From Prochlorococcus sp. AG-402-I20 (GTDB taxonomy: Bacteria; Cyanobacteriota; Cyanobacteriia; PCC-6307; Cyanobiaceae): a stretch of 64,000 nucleotides of DNA. The stretch lies in NCBI GenBank assembly GCA_003216975.1, contig QCHY01000002.1, positions 1 to 64,000 on the forward strand, written 5' to 3'. The notes under the pieces were generated by a model, which was not told the origin of the DNA, ran no database searches, and saw only the letters and a list, made by a program, of their open reading frames with translations. This document shows positions 45,826 to 56,162 of this stretch, in pieces; positions within the stretch are counted from its first letter, which is position 1, and every line of letters starts with the position of its first letter. The position numbers were made by a program, and so were the translations under genes.

Positions 45826-46593
45826 GTGTTCAGTGAACCAAATAATATGAACAATTTAGATCTAAGTATTTCTTGCTTCCTTAAAGATGGCTTTAATTTA
45901 AAAAATCACCTCATTGATTTCCTTGATATTAATAATGATGAATTAGAACAAAGGTTGCTTAACGGTGTTGATGATTTGGCCGCTTTGCATCCAGGTGCAT
46001 TTACTGAGCATAATGCAGGCGATTTTTACGAAGAAAAAGTTGGAGATGCTCATCTAATTGATTTAGCATCTTGGCATTTAAATAGTTCTAATTACATAGC
46101 TGATACTCTTCGTTTACAACAAAAATTTGCTTCTGGAAAAGTTTTAGATTTTGGTGGAGGTATTGGTACGCATGCTCTGGCCGCCTCATTTTTGCCAGAT
46201 GTTGAACATGTTTGGTTTGTGGACCTTAACCCTCAAAACCGAAGTTTTGTTGAACATAGGTCTAAAAAATTGGGGATCGAAAAAAAGATTTCAGTTTTTA
46301 GAGATTTAGAAAGCACGTCAGGTGTGACTTTTGATTCTCTTGTTTGTTTGGATGTCCTTGAACATCTTCCAGATCCAGCAAAACAATTAAAAATATTTCT
46401 GGAAAAACTTTCTCCAAAGGGAATAGCTCTAATGAATTGGTATTTTTATAAAGGAAAAAATGGAGAATATCCTTTTCATTTCGATGATCCTAGTTTGATT
46501 GAGAATTTCTTTTCTACATTACAGTTAAACTTCCTAGAGGTTTTCCATCCTTTTTTAATTACTACTCGAGCTTACAAACCATTACAAAAATAA
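45826..46593 (+). CDS. Class I SAM-dependent methyltransferase
   Basis: A 255-residue protein with motif I VLDFGGGIGTHALAASFLPD, acidic loop VWFVDLNPQNRSFV and motif IV DSLVCLDVLEHLPDPAKQL. The GGG-rich glycine loop and DVLEH motif place it with UbiE/MenG-like small-molecule methyltransferases, but the substrate is unknown. GTG 45826 is the earliest start; an ATG at 45847 would shorten it by seven residues. Confidence 0.8.
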   Translation: MFSEPNNMNNLDLSISCFLKDGFNLKNHLIDFLDINNDELEQRLLNGVDDLAALHPGAFTEHNAGDFYEEKVGDAHLIDLASWHLNSSNYIADTLRLQQKFASGKVLDFGGGIGTHALAASFLPDVEHVWFVDLNPQNRSFVEHRSKKLGIEKKISVFRDLESTSGVTFDSLVCLDVLEHLPDPAKQLKIFLEKLSPKGIALMNWYFYKGKNGEYPFHFDDPSLIENFFSTLQLNFLEVFHPFLITTRAYKPLQK

Positions 46594-46594
46594 A

Positions 46595-46867
46595 TCAGCT
46601 TGCTGTCGCAGTAGAGATATTAATTCTTTTTCTATTTCTTAAACCTCTACGAATGCTTTCAAAATGAACTGAACCATCAGTTAGAGCAAAAAGAGTATCG
46701 TCCTTTCCCCTGCCTACATTAATACCTGGAAGTATTGAGGTGCCTCTTTGGCGAATAAGAATAGACCCAGCCGTTACTTTCTCGCCGCCATAAGCTTTTA
46801 CTCCAAGTCTTTTGGAGTTTGAGTCTCTTCCGTTTCTTGTTGATCCAGTTCCTTTCTTATGAGCCAT
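46595..46867 (-). CDS. rpmA: 50S ribosomal protein L27
   Basis: A 90-residue ribosomal protein with the usual N-terminus [20 protein letters not shown] and the conserved [20 protein letters not shown] and [18 protein letters not shown]. Operonic with rplU (24-bp gap). It is convergent with the methyltransferase gene, whose stop lies one base away. Confidence 0.97.
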   Translation of the reverse strand: MAHKKGTGSTRNGRDSNSKRLGVKAYGGEKVTAGSILIRQRGTSILPGINVGRGKDDTLFALTDGSVHFESIRRGLRNRKRINISTATAS

Positions 46868-46891
46868 GATTTATGTAATTTTTTATTTTAA

Positions 46892-47320
46892 TTATTCAGA
46901 TTCTACTTTATTAGCTGATGTTTCGGCATCTTTTGTTCCTTTTGATTTTTTAGTGTTTGATCCTACTGATATGGATTGAACTAAAACTCTTGTCTGTTCT
47001 TGACGATGCCCATTTTTTCTCCTTGTCTTTTTCTTTGGTCTCATTTTATAGACAATTATTTTGGGACCTCTCCTATGCTCAAGGATTTTTATTTCTACTT
47101 TTGCATCTTTGACATAAGGTTTTCCAATCTTTAAATCTTTGCCATTGTTAAAAAGAAGAACCTTGTCAATGGTTAGAACATCATTAACTTCTGCATGGCA
47201 TCTATCTAAATCATAATACCGGTTAGGTTGCAGCCATAACTGCTTACCAGATGCCTCAACTATTGCATAAGTTTTATCTAGTGGAGTTTCCTTTTTAGGA
47301 GATGATTTTTTATCAGCCAT
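46892..47320 (-). CDS. rplU: 50S ribosomal protein L21
   Basis: A 142-residue L21 from ATG 47320 (an in-frame ATG at 47335 would add five residues). Core: YAIVEASGKQLWLQPNRYYD, LDRCHAEVNDVLTIDKVLLF and HRRGPKIIVYKMRPKKKTRR, GHRQEQTRVLVQSI. Both termini carry Lys/Ser-rich extensions compared with the roughly 103-residue E. coli protein. First gene of the rplU-rpmA operon, divergent from kaiB, in the place where marine Synechococcus has kaiA next to it. Confidence 0.95.
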   Translation of the reverse strand: MADKKSSPKKETPLDKTYAIVEASGKQLWLQPNRYYDLDRCHAEVNDVLTIDKVLLFNNGKDLKIGKPYVKDAKVEIKILEHRRGPKIIVYKMRPKKKTRRKNGHRQEQTRVLVQSISVGSNTKKSKGTKDAETSANKVESE

Positions 47321-47503
47321 GATTATTGGTGACACGTTAAGGCTCGAAATTAATTAAAAAAGTAGTTTTTACCCTTTTATTAAGTTAATAATCGATTAAG
47401 CCTTAATCGTAATCGGAAAACAAACTAACATTTTCGCCTTTTGTTGGTTATTTAGTCAAGATTTAAGATGAACAATGTTCTTTTGATCTTTTGGAGTTTT
47501 TAC

Positions 47504-47827
47504 ATGAATGCAAGGAAAACATATATTCTTAAGCTTTACGTTGCTGGGAATACGCCCAACTCTATGCGGGCTTTGAACACATTGAGGGAAATATTGGAAA
47601 GTGAATTCAAAGGGGTCTATGCTTTAAAAGTTATAGATGTACTAAAAAGTCCTCAATTAGCTGAGGAAGATAAAATACTTGCTACTCCAACTTTATCTAA
47701 GATTTTACCGCCACCAGTAAGGAGAATAATCGGTGATCTATCAGATAGAGAAAAGGTTTTAATTGGCTTGGACCTTTTATATGATGAATTATCAGATCAA
47801 GAAATGTTTTATTCTTCAGATAATTAA
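47504..47827 (+). CDS. kaiB: Circadian clock protein KaiB
   Basis: A 107-residue fold-switching clock protein that binds phosphorylated KaiC. Sequence [60 protein letters not shown] matches KaiB closely. The frame stays open upstream, but ATG 47504 gives the standard N-terminus [15 protein letters not shown]. kaiC follows 129 bp downstream; kaiA is not present upstream. Confidence 0.96.
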   Translation: MNARKTYILKLYVAGNTPNSMRALNTLREILESEFKGVYALKVIDVLKSPQLAEEDKILATPTLSKILPPPVRRIIGDLSDREKVLIGLDLLYDELSDQEMFYSSDN

Positions 47828-47956
47828 TTGAATTATTTAAACATGAAGTTATTGAATTCTTAAGCCTATCTGATAACCAGGCTATTTTTACAGTTCGTTT
47901 ATTATGTTTTGTACATAAGAGCTTCTAGCGTTCTTCAATAAAAAAATTAAACAAAA

Positions 47957-49459
47957 ATGCATGTTCAAAAACTCCCTACTGGAATTGAGGGCTTTGATGA
48001 TATTTGTCATGGTGGATTGCCTAATGCGCGCAGCACTCTAGTTAGCGGAACATCAGGAACTGGTAAAACTGTTTTTTCATTGCAATATCTTCATCATGGA
48101 ATATGTAATTTTGATGAACCTGGGATTTTTGTAACTTTTGAAGAATCACCATTAGATATTATTCGAAATGCTGCAAGTTTTGGTTGGGATTTGCAAGGAT
48201 TAATTGACCAAAATAAACTTTTTATTTTAGATGCATCTCCTGACCCAGATGGACAAGATGTTGCTGGAAATTTTGATTTATCAGGGTTAATTGAAAGGAT
48301 CAGTTATGCGATTAGAAAATTTAAAGCTAAGAGAGTAGCTATAGATTCAATGACAGCAGTTTTTCAACAATATGACGCTATCTATGTTGTTAGAAGAGAG
48401 ATTTTTCGATTAATAGCAAGACTTAAAGAAATAGGTGTAACTACTGTTATGACGACTGAAAGAATAGATGAATATGGTCCAATTGCAAGATATGGAGTTG
48501 AAGAATTCGTTTCTGATAATGTTGTTATTCTGAGAAATGTTTTAGAAGCAGAGAAGAGGAGAAGAACTGTAGAAATTTTAAAATTAAGAGGAACTACTCA
48601 CATGAAGGGTGAATTCCCTTTCACAATGGGTCCCCAAGGAATAATTGCATTCCCTTTAGGTGCAATGAGATTAACTCAAAGATCATCAAATATTCGTATA
48701 AGTTCTGGCGTTCCTGATTTGGATGAAATGTGTGGAGGAGGATATTTTCAAGATTCAATTATTCTTGCAACTGGTGCAACTGGTACTGGAAAAACAATGC
48801 TAGTATCGAAGTTTGTTGAAGATGCATATTTACATAAAGAAAGAACAATACTCTTTGCATATGAAGAATCAAGAGCACAACTTCTTCGTAATGCCACTAG
48901 CTGGGGAATTGACTTTGAAAAGATGGAAGCAGATGGATTGTTGAAGATTATTTGTGCTTATCCAGAATCAACTGGGTTGGAGGATCATCTTCAAATTATC
49001 AAAACCGAGATTGGCGAATATAAACCTTCCAGAATGGCAATTGATTCTCTCTCTGCATTAGCTAGAGGTGTAAGTTTAAATGCCTTTAGGCAATTTGTTA
49101 TTGGAGTAACTGGTTACGCTAAACAGGAAGAAATAGCAGGATTCTTTACTAATACCGCTGAAGAATTCATGGGAAGCCACTCAATTACTGACTCTCATAT
49201 TTCAACAATAACTGATACGATTTTGCTTTTGCAGTATGTAGAAATAAGAGGTGAAATGGCAAGAGCAATAAATGTTTTTAAAATGAGAGGATCATGGCAT
49301 GATAAGAGGATACGTGAGTATATTATTACTAATAAAGGTCCTGAAATTAAAGATTCATTCACTAACTTTGAACAGATATTTAGTGGAGCCCCTCATCGTG
49401 TTAATCCTGAAGATCAAGTCCCAGGGGTTTTTAAAAGTATCGAATCAAATGACGAGTGA
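47957..49459 (+). CDS. kaiC: Circadian clock kinase/phosphatase KaiC
   Basis: The double RecA-like ATPase at the heart of the cyanobacterial clock, 500 residues. CI Walker A GTSGTGKT is at 31-38 and CII Walker A GATGTGKT at 273-280. The phosphorylation sites equivalent to S431/T432 are S416/T417 (ITDSHISTITDT), with T411 matching T426. The A-loop region (QIFSGAPHRV) is kept, but the last 20 residues (NPEDQVPGVFKSIESNDE) no longer resemble the KaiA-binding tail of Synechococcus. The stop is three bases from the convergent nblS stop. Confidence 0.97.
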   Translation: MHVQKLPTGIEGFDDICHGGLPNARSTLVSGTSGTGKTVFSLQYLHHGICNFDEPGIFVTFEESPLDIIRNAASFGWDLQGLIDQNKLFILDASPDPDGQDVAGNFDLSGLIERISYAIRKFKAKRVAIDSMTAVFQQYDAIYVVRREIFRLIARLKEIGVTTVMTTERIDEYGPIARYGVEEFVSDNVVILRNVLEAEKRRRTVEILKLRGTTHMKGEFPFTMGPQGIIAFPLGAMRLTQRSSNIRISSGVPDLDEMCGGGYFQDSIILATGATGTGKTMLVSKFVEDAYLHKERTILFAYEESRAQLLRNATSWGIDFEKMEADGLLKIICAYPESTGLEDHLQIIKTEIGEYKPSRMAIDSLSALARGVSLNAFRQFVIGVTGYAKQEEIAGFFTNTAEEFMGSHSITDSHISTITDTILLLQYVEIRGEMARAINVFKMRGSWHDKRIREYIITNKGPEIKDSFTNFEQIFSGAPHRVNPEDQVPGVFKSIESNDE

Positions 49460-49462
49460 TTT

Positions 49463-51532
49463 TTATGTAATTAAAGACTTATCATTTTCATATTCCCAAT
49501 TCTTCCTTGCAGATTTTAACAATAGCTGATCAGCATCAGAGTCTTCAAGAGGAAGTTCAAACCAAAATGTCGTACCAGTATTCGGCTCGCTAGCCATTCT
49601 TATTTCACTTCCGTGTTTATCAACAATCCCTTTAACAATTGAAAGCCCTAGTCCAGTCCCAACTTCAGTGTGGACGGAATCTTCAACTCTGTAAAAACGT
49701 TCAAATATTCTTTGTTGATCTATTTCAGAAATACCACATCCTGTATCAGATACTTCCACTCTGATTTTTGGTATTGGAGACAATATTTCACAATGTGGAG
49801 CTTTATTATTTAAATCAACTGGCGAAGCGACGCATATGTCTGGCCATGTATATGCTTTTAAACTTATTGTCCCTCCTTCTTGACTAAATTTAAGTGCATT
49901 ACCAACAAGGTTATCTAAAACCTGAAGAACCATATCCCAGTTTCCCAAAACAAAAGTTAAATTATTTTCAACATTCAATATTAATTTCACATTCTTATCT
50001 TCGGCATTAAGTTTATAGTTCCTTAGGGTTTGTTCCATAGCTTCTTTGATACTTAGTGCTTCTAATTGGATAGTTCTTCCAGACTCCAACTTGGATAAGT
50101 CAAGAACATCATTGACCAAGCGTGTAAGTCTATCGGTCTCTGAATTTGCAACACCCAGAAATTCTTTTTGCTCATCTTTTGTAAGTTGTTCTCCTAAGTC
50201 ATAAAGAGTTTCAACATAGCTTTTAATATTAAATAATGGCGTTCTTAGTTCATGAGAAACATTACTGATGAATCGTTTTTGTGCTGCGTTTAATTGAACT
50301 TCCCTAGTAAGATCTTGAACTGTAACAGCAATACCTTTAATATTCTCTCCTGTTGTATCTCTTACGGACTTTAAAACTATACGAAGCGTTCTTGGTGGTT
50401 CTTCAAGATTGCAGCGCAAATCATCACTGTCTCCGAAGTTGCTTAAAAGTGAGGTTATTGGTGTTTCAAGTTCTTTTGCAAGAGAATCAGGAAGTTGGTT
50501 CAACAACTTTTGACCTTCAAGATTTCTACCTTCCCAGCGAAATAGTCTTCTGGCAGTTGGATTGACTAAAACAATATTGCCTTGTTCGTCAAGAAGAAGT
50601 GCTCCGTCCGCCATGGTAGCTATTAAAGATTGCTGCTTGACTTGGGCCGCTTTTAATTCTTCAATATTTGCAGCGTCATAGTCTTCTAATTTTGATGCCA
50701 TTGCATTAAACCCATTTAAGAGCTCTCCAAGCTCTCCACTCATAGGGAGATCTACTCTTGATTTGAAATTACCTTTGGCAATCTCTCTGACTCCAATAAC
50801 TAATTCTTTAATGGGACGAGTGATTGTTAAAGCATTAAATACTGCGCCAATTATTACTAAAACCCAAATAGAAATAAATACTGCAACAGTGATCTCTCTA
50901 GTTAATGCAGCTGTAGCAAGAGCTTTCTTATTAGGTGTTACACCTAGAGCTAACGTGCCTAGATATTCACCCTTCCAAAGCATGGGAACAAAAACATCAG
51001 TTACTTGACCTTGTGGAGTTGAATGTTGTCTAACCAATGGAAATTGAGGTTGTTTTTTTAATTCACTTGGTAGTTGTAGTTTTCTTTTTAGTTGTAAGGC
51101 ACCTTCAACCTCAGATTCTGAAGTTGTTGCACTTACTGGAATCCCCAGCTTTACAAAGCCATCTGGGTCAGTAAAGAAAATGTACCTTAAGTTCCTGCTT
51201 GAACGCCAAAACTTTTCTGCCACGTTAAAAAGTTCTCTAGTTTGATTATTTGCGACTAACTCCGTTACATTCCCTGATAATAATAAACCTAGATCTCTAG
51301 CATATCTCGTATCATTCATACCAGCATCTTTTTGTATAGTACTTAACGCAAAAAATGTAATAAGTGTCATTATAAAACTAACTACTAGAGTTCCAAATGC
51401 TAGTAATTTTGAACGTAAATTAAACCTCGACCACCATAAATTTATTTTTTCTAATAAGTCTAATTCTTCTATAAATACATCATCTTTTGATGGTAGAAAA
51501 GATTTTTTATTCTTTAAATTTGAATTATTCAT
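49463..51532 (-). CDS. nblS: Sensor histidine kinase NblS (Hik33/DspA)
   Basis: Membrane sensor kinase governing photosynthesis, high-light and nutrient-stress genes (including hli genes) through RpaB. At 689 residues: two membrane spans (about 40-60 and 215-235) around a periplasmic domain, a HAMP region (ITRPIKELVIGVREIAKGNF), a PAS domain (GALLLDEQGNIVLVNPTARR), the phospho-acceptor His427 in SNVSHELRTPL, then N-box LVGNALKFS, DTGCGISEID and GTGLGLSIVKG. All kinase boxes are intact. It lies 18 bp downstream of purD on the same strand. Confidence 0.94.
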   Translation of the reverse strand: MNNSNLKNKKSFLPSKDDVFIEELDLLEKINLWWSRFNLRSKLLAFGTLVVSFIMTLITFFALSTIQKDAGMNDTRYARDLGLLLSGNVTELVANNQTRELFNVAEKFWRSSRNLRYIFFTDPDGFVKLGIPVSATTSESEVEGALQLKRKLQLPSELKKQPQFPLVRQHSTPQGQVTDVFVPMLWKGEYLGTLALGVTPNKKALATAALTREITVAVFISIWVLVIIGAVFNALTITRPIKELVIGVREIAKGNFKSRVDLPMSGELGELLNGFNAMASKLEDYDAANIEELKAAQVKQQSLIATMADGALLLDEQGNIVLVNPTARRLFRWEGRNLEGQKLLNQLPDSLAKELETPITSLLSNFGDSDDLRCNLEEPPRTLRIVLKSVRDTTGENIKGIAVTVQDLTREVQLNAAQKRFISNVSHELRTPLFNIKSYVETLYDLGEQLTKDEQKEFLGVANSETDRLTRLVNDVLDLSKLESGRTIQLEALSIKEAMEQTLRNYKLNAEDKNVKLILNVENNLTFVLGNWDMVLQVLDNLVGNALKFSQEGGTISLKAYTWPDICVASPVDLNNKAPHCEILSPIPKIRVEVSDTGCGISEIDQQRIFERFYRVEDSVHTEVGTGLGLSIVKGIVDKHGSEIRMASEPNTGTTFWFELPLEDSDADQLLLKSARKNWEYENDKSLIT

Positions 51533-51550
51533 TTTAGTATAAAAATCAAA

Positions 51551-52864
51551 TTAAATATCTCGAACTTGGTGACCTATATCTCTGCGAAAATGCATACCAT
51601 CAAAGCTGATTTTTTTTAAGTTAGAATAAGCCAAATCGAAAGCTTTGTCGAAGTTATCTCCCTGGGCAACTACTGAGAGCACTCTTCCACCAGAGGTGAT
51701 TATATTGTCAGATTTGTCTGTCGAGGTCCCCGCGTGAAAAACTTGAAGTGAAGAATTTGAATCAACATCAATGTTAATCCTGTCACCTTTTTGAGGGCTC
51801 TCAGGGTATCCCTTAGCGGCCGCAACAATACAGACACTGCATTCGGAGTTGAATGTAAGTTTTGGTGCATTTTCGAGCTCTCCTCGAGCGCAAGAAAAAA
51901 GAACAGAAGCAAATTCCTCGCCCATTAATGGCATTAAGGCTTGGCATTCTGGATCGCCAAAGCGGCAGTTAAATTCAATAACTTTTGGTCCAGAAGATGT
52001 AAGCATAAGTCCTGCATAAATGACGCCGATATATTTGATGTTCTTTTTTTTCAGACCTTTTAACGTTGGGATGAGAATAAGTTCAGTTAAGTCTTCAAGA
52101 TCTTTTTCATTAATCAAAGGCGCAGGCGCATAAGCTCCCATTCCTCCAGTATTTGGACCATTATCACCCTCAAGTAACCTTTTGTGATCCTGGGCTGGAG
52201 GAAGAACAATTAATTTCTCTCCATCACAAAGAGCAAAAATTGAAACTTCTGGCCCTTCAATTTTTTCTTCGAGGATAATTTTGTTTCCTGCAGAGCCAAA
52301 CTTCCCAGAGAATGCGTCTCTAATCGCTAGTTTAGATTGCTCAATAGTTTCACAAACAGTTACTCCTTTACCTGCGGCAAGGCCATCTACTTTTATGACT
52401 AGAGGTTGATTGAATTCTTCAAGTATTTCTAATGCTTCCTCTGTAGATTCTGCTGCCCAGTACTTAGCTGTAGGAATATTGTTTTCTATCATAAGAGCTT
52501 TAGACCAGTCTTTACTTGCTTCTAATTGAGCACCTTCTTTATCGGGCCCAAAAACTGTTAATCCTCTTTCACGCATTTTATTAGCCAAACCTTCAGCTAA
52601 AGGTACTTCAGGACCAATGATGACTAAATTTATTTGAAGACGTTGACATTCATCAATAATTGTTTTTTCTTCTCCAGTTTTAGGTTTTAGGCAAATACAT
52701 TTTTTATAGTTGGCTGTCCCACTATTTCCAGGACAAACATATATTTGTTCAATAGATTGATTTTTTGATAAAGCCCAAGCAATGGAGTTTTCTCTTCCTC
52801 CATTTCCAACTATTAATATCCTTCTTAATTCGCTTGATGCATCTGGTTTTTGATTTTTTGCCAT
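51551..52864 (-). CDS. purD: Phosphoribosylamine-glycine ligase
   Basis: GAR synthetase of purine synthesis, 437 residues. ATP-grasp enzyme with LIVGNGGRENSIAWALSKNQ at the N-terminus, PLVIKVDGLAAGKGVTVCET, KRLLEGDNGPNTGGMGAYAP and VIEFNCRFGDPECQALMPLM. The N-terminus has a short nonconserved extension. It forms a transcription unit with nblS and is divergent from purC, a pairing seen in other marine cyanobacteria. Confidence 0.96.
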   Translation of the reverse strand: MAKNQKPDASSELRRILIVGNGGRENSIAWALSKNQSIEQIYVCPGNSGTANYKKCICLKPKTGEEKTIIDECQRLQINLVIIGPEVPLAEGLANKMRERGLTVFGPDKEGAQLEASKDWSKALMIENNIPTAKYWAAESTEEALEILEEFNQPLVIKVDGLAAGKGVTVCETIEQSKLAIRDAFSGKFGSAGNKIILEEKIEGPEVSIFALCDGEKLIVLPPAQDHKRLLEGDNGPNTGGMGAYAPAPLINEKDLEDLTELILIPTLKGLKKKNIKYIGVIYAGLMLTSSGPKVIEFNCRFGDPECQALMPLMGEEFASVLFSCARGELENAPKLTFNSECSVCIVAAAKGYPESPQKGDRINIDVDSNSSLQVFHAGTSTDKSDNIITSGGRVLSVVAQGDNFDKAFDLAYSNLKKISFDGMHFRRDIGHQVRDI

Positions 52865-53053
52865 AGTGTTTCTTTTGCTTAAATGAAAAAAATAGTTTTA
52901 GTGGACCTTTAATGACCTTTAATTATTAGTTAATATATTGCTTGAAGAAAAGTTATGTAGTTGTTTGGATTTTAGTTTTTAAATAAAATTGTTCTGATTG
53001 AGGTGATTTTTGTAGCATTGTCTATTTATACTAATTAGATATCTGAGGTATTA

Positions 53054-53797
53054 ATGAATCATATCCAAGGATCACTAATTTACGAGGGAAAGGCAAAACG
53101 AGTCTTTGCGTGTGAAAATCCAGATAGGGTTTTAATAGAGTTCAAAAATGATGCTACAGCTTTTAATGCAAAAAAACGGTCAGAGATCGAGGGCAAAGGA
53201 AGATTGAATTGCAAAATTTCTGCTGCTCTTTTTAAATTGCTTGAATTGAATGGAATTCCTACCCACTTTTTAGAACTTCATTCAGAAACATTGATGATTG
53301 CTGAAAAAATTAATATAGTTCCTTTGGAAGTTGTTATTCGCAATATTGCGACAGGATCATTATGCAGAGAAACACCAATCACCCAAGGAACAATATTAAA
53401 TCCTCCACTCTTGGATTTATATTATAAAGATGATGAATTAGGAGATCCTATACTTACAGAAAGAAGATTGAAGTTGCTTGATTTAATTACCCCTTCTCAG
53501 ATGGAAATGGTAGAAAAAATTACTAGAAGTGTAAATAAAATTTTAAAAGAATATTTTGATAACCTTGATTTATTATTGGTTGACTTTAAATTAGAATTTG
53601 GTCTTAACTCACATGGAAAACTTGTGGTAGCTGATGAAATAAGTCCAGATAATTGTAGGTTTTGGGATAAAAAAAATTCCGATCCTAAGGATCGTATCCT
53701 TGACAAAGATCGCTTTCGGCAAGATCTTGGAGGTGTCATAGATGCTTATGAGGAGATTTTGAAACGTATAGAAAAAGAGTCCTCTAATTCTACTTAA
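53054..53797 (+). CDS. purC: SAICAR synthetase
   Basis: Phosphoribosylaminoimidazole-succinocarboxamide synthase, 247 residues. Signatures [46 protein letters not shown] and [26 protein letters not shown] (the last split by family spacing) are readable. It is 52 bp upstream of the Omp85 gene on the same strand and may head that operon. Confidence 0.95.
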   Translation: MNHIQGSLIYEGKAKRVFACENPDRVLIEFKNDATAFNAKKRSEIEGKGRLNCKISAALFKLLELNGIPTHFLELHSETLMIAEKINIVPLEVVIRNIATGSLCRETPITQGTILNPPLLDLYYKDDELGDPILTERRLKLLDLITPSQMEMVEKITRSVNKILKEYFDNLDLLLVDFKLEFGLNSHGKLVVADEISPDNCRFWDKKNSDPKDRILDKDRFRQDLGGVIDAYEEILKRIEKESSNST

Positions 53798-53849
53798 GCT
53801 GATATTTAAACAAATTCTACTTGCCTAAGAATTCCGTCATTGAATTGAT

Positions 53850-56162
53850 TTGAAATTTATGTTAAAAAAACACTTCAGCTCTGATAAGAAATTAAAAACC
53901 AAAACCGCATATGCCATTGCTATAGCGTTTCCTCTTCTTAGTCTTTTTGGAGAGACTAAAGCTTCTAAAATAATCTCAGTTGAAAATCAGTTATTTATTG
54001 AAAATAAACAAACTGAAAATTTTCAATTTTCTCAGCAATTAAATAATAAAAAATTCAATTTTAATTTTGATCATTTTTTAATTTCTGATGAAACAAATAA
54101 AAAAGATGTTAATATTATAAATGAAGAAAAACGAGTATTAATTTCAGAGATAATTATTGAGGGACTTGAAGATCATCCAGACAAAGAGCGTTTGGAAGTT
54201 CTTGCTTATGATGCAATGTTAATTAGACCTGGTAGTAAAGTTACAAGTGAAGAAGTTAAGAAGGATTTAGATCGAATTTATTCAACAGGTTGGTTCTCTG
54301 GTGCGAAAATTGAATCTTTACAGAGTGCTTTAGGAGTCCAACTTTTGATTAAAGTTGAACCAAATCCGATATTAAAGAAGATAAATATCCTGCCGATAGA
54401 AAAAAAACTATCAAATAAAAAAATAAATGATATTTTTAATAATGATTATGGAAAAACTTTAAATCTTAATACTCTAAAGATAAGAATTAAAGAAATGAAA
54501 GATTGGTATAATACTAATGGATTCTCTTTAGCAAGGATATTTGGCCCAAGTCGTGTCACCAAAGATGGAATAGTAGAACTTAATATTCAAGAAGGATATA
54601 TTGCCGGTATTGAGATTAATTTTATAGATGAGGATGGAAATACAGAAGATGAAAAAGGCAGAACAATAAAAGGAAAAACAAAAAAATGGGTAATCGAAAG
54701 AGAGTTAATAACTAAAGTTGGAGATATTTTTAATAGAAATAAATTAGAATCAGATATAAAAAGACTATATTCAACATCACTTTTCACTGATGTAAAAGTA
54801 ACCCTTAAACCAGTGACTTCGAAACCTGGAAAGATTGTTATTTCACTAGCAATAACAGAGCAAAGAACAGGCTCTTTGACTGGAGGTCTTGGTTATAGTG
54901 GAGGTCAAGGTGTATTTGGACAAATTGGATTACAAGAGTCCAATCTGGTTGGGAGATCATGGTCATCAAATATGAATTTGACTTATGGAGAATATGGAGC
55001 GCTACTCAATCTTTCTTTATATGATCCCTGGATTAAAAATGATAAACATAGAACATCTTTTAGAACTTCATTATATTTGAGTAGAGAAGTTCCTCAAGAA
55101 TTTAGAAGTCAAGAGGGCGGAAGTATTAGAGGAGTTACAGATAGATATGAAGCCCCTAATTCATTAATAAGTTATGACACCAATCAATCTCAAAACTTAG
55201 ACTTAAACAATAATAATACTTTAATTGAAACTGGTCCATTTGCTAATCTTTCTTCTGCTCAGGCATCTGTACCACAGTTTAGTTGGTTTGATTATGAGGG
55301 TGATTCTATTGTCTTAGAGAGAACTGGGGGAGGCTTCTCTTTTGCAAGACCTCTAAACGGTGGTCAGCCCCTAAAAAAAGTTCCATGGAGTGTACTTATA
55401 GGTGCAAATTTCCAAAAAGTGAAGCCAATAGACTACGCCGGAGATAAAAGACCTTATGGCGTAGCATCAACAAATTTTATACACGGTAAAGTTCCTGAGA
55501 AAGAAGTTATTTGTGTTGCATATAATTGCTCTACGGAAAATACTTTAGTTAGTTTAAAAAGTGCAGTTACTTACAATAATTTAGATAATTCAAGAAATCC
55601 AACTTCTGGAGATTATTTAAATATTGGCTCTGAACAATTTATTAGTTTAGGTGAGAATTCACCGACTTTTAATAGAACTAGGTTTAGTTATTCTCGTTTT
55701 TATCCTGTTAATTGGCTTAAGTTTCATAAGGGTTGTCGTCCCAAGCCTGGTGAAAAATCAGATTGCTCCCAATCGATAGGCTTTCAAGCAAAGATCGGGA
55801 CAATTATTGGAGATCTACCTCCTTATGAAGCATTTTGCTTAGGAGGCGCCAGCTCTGTTAGAGGTTGGAACTCTTGTGATCTAGGTGTTGCAAGAAACTT
55901 TGGAGAGGCAACAGGCGAATATAGATTTCCTGTTTGGCGATTAGTTTCCGGAGTCTTATTTGTTGATGCAGGATCTGATTTTGGCTCTCAATCAAATGTT
56001 CCAGGGAAGCCTGGAAAAATTCTAGAAAAACCAGGATCTGGTTTTTCTGTTGGACCTGGAGCAGTCATTAATACACCTGTTGGTCCAATTCGTATAGAGG
56101 CAGCAACTCAAGATTTCAGCGGTAATTGGCGATATAACATTGGAATTGGCTGGAAATTCTAG
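53850..56162 (+). CDS. Omp85/BamA (Toc75-like) outer-membrane assembly protein
   Basis: About 770 residues. A short signal-like N-terminus (AYAIAIAFPLLSLFGETKAS) precedes three POTRA domains (about residues 90-335, e.g. ISEIIIEGLEDHPDKERLEV and LLIKVEPNPILKKINILPIE) and a C-terminal 16-strand barrel. The barrel contains SLTGGLGYSGGQGVFGQIGL, the substrate-contact motif VRGWNSCDLGVARN and the terminal strand NWRYNIGIGWKF ending in Phe. It inserts outer-membrane proteins. Start is TTG 53850 or ATG 53859. Its stop overlaps the lpxC start. Confidence 0.92.
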   Translation: MKFMLKKHFSSDKKLKTKTAYAIAIAFPLLSLFGETKASKIISVENQLFIENKQTENFQFSQQLNNKKFNFNFDHFLISDETNKKDVNIINEEKRVLISEIIIEGLEDHPDKERLEVLAYDAMLIRPGSKVTSEEVKKDLDRIYSTGWFSGAKIESLQSALGVQLLIKVEPNPILKKINILPIEKKLSNKKINDIFNNDYGKTLNLNTLKIRIKEMKDWYNTNGFSLARIFGPSRVTKDGIVELNIQEGYIAGIEINFIDEDGNTEDEKGRTIKGKTKKWVIERELITKVGDIFNRNKLESDIKRLYSTSLFTDVKVTLKPVTSKPGKIVISLAITEQRTGSLTGGLGYSGGQGVFGQIGLQESNLVGRSWSSNMNLTYGEYGALLNLSLYDPWIKNDKHRTSFRTSLYLSREVPQEFRSQEGGSIRGVTDRYEAPNSLISYDTNQSQNLDLNNNNTLIETGPFANLSSAQASVPQFSWFDYEGDSIVLERTGGGFSFARPLNGGQPLKKVPWSVLIGANFQKVKPIDYAGDKRPYGVASTNFIHGKVPEKEVICVAYNCSTENTLVSLKSAVTYNNLDNSRNPTSGDYLNIGSEQFISLGENSPTFNRTRFSYSRFYPVNWLKFHKGCRPKPGEKSDCSQSIGFQAKIGTIIGDLPPYEAFCLGGASSVRGWNSCDLGVARNFGEATGEYRFPVWRLVSGVLFVDAGSDFGSQSNVPGKPGKILEKPGSGFSVGPGAVINTPVGPIRIEAATQDFSGNWRYNIGIGWKF

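Noticed and set aside
47321-47503. Relic of kaiA
   Set aside because: I read all frames between rplU and kaiB and found no stretch resembling KaiA.
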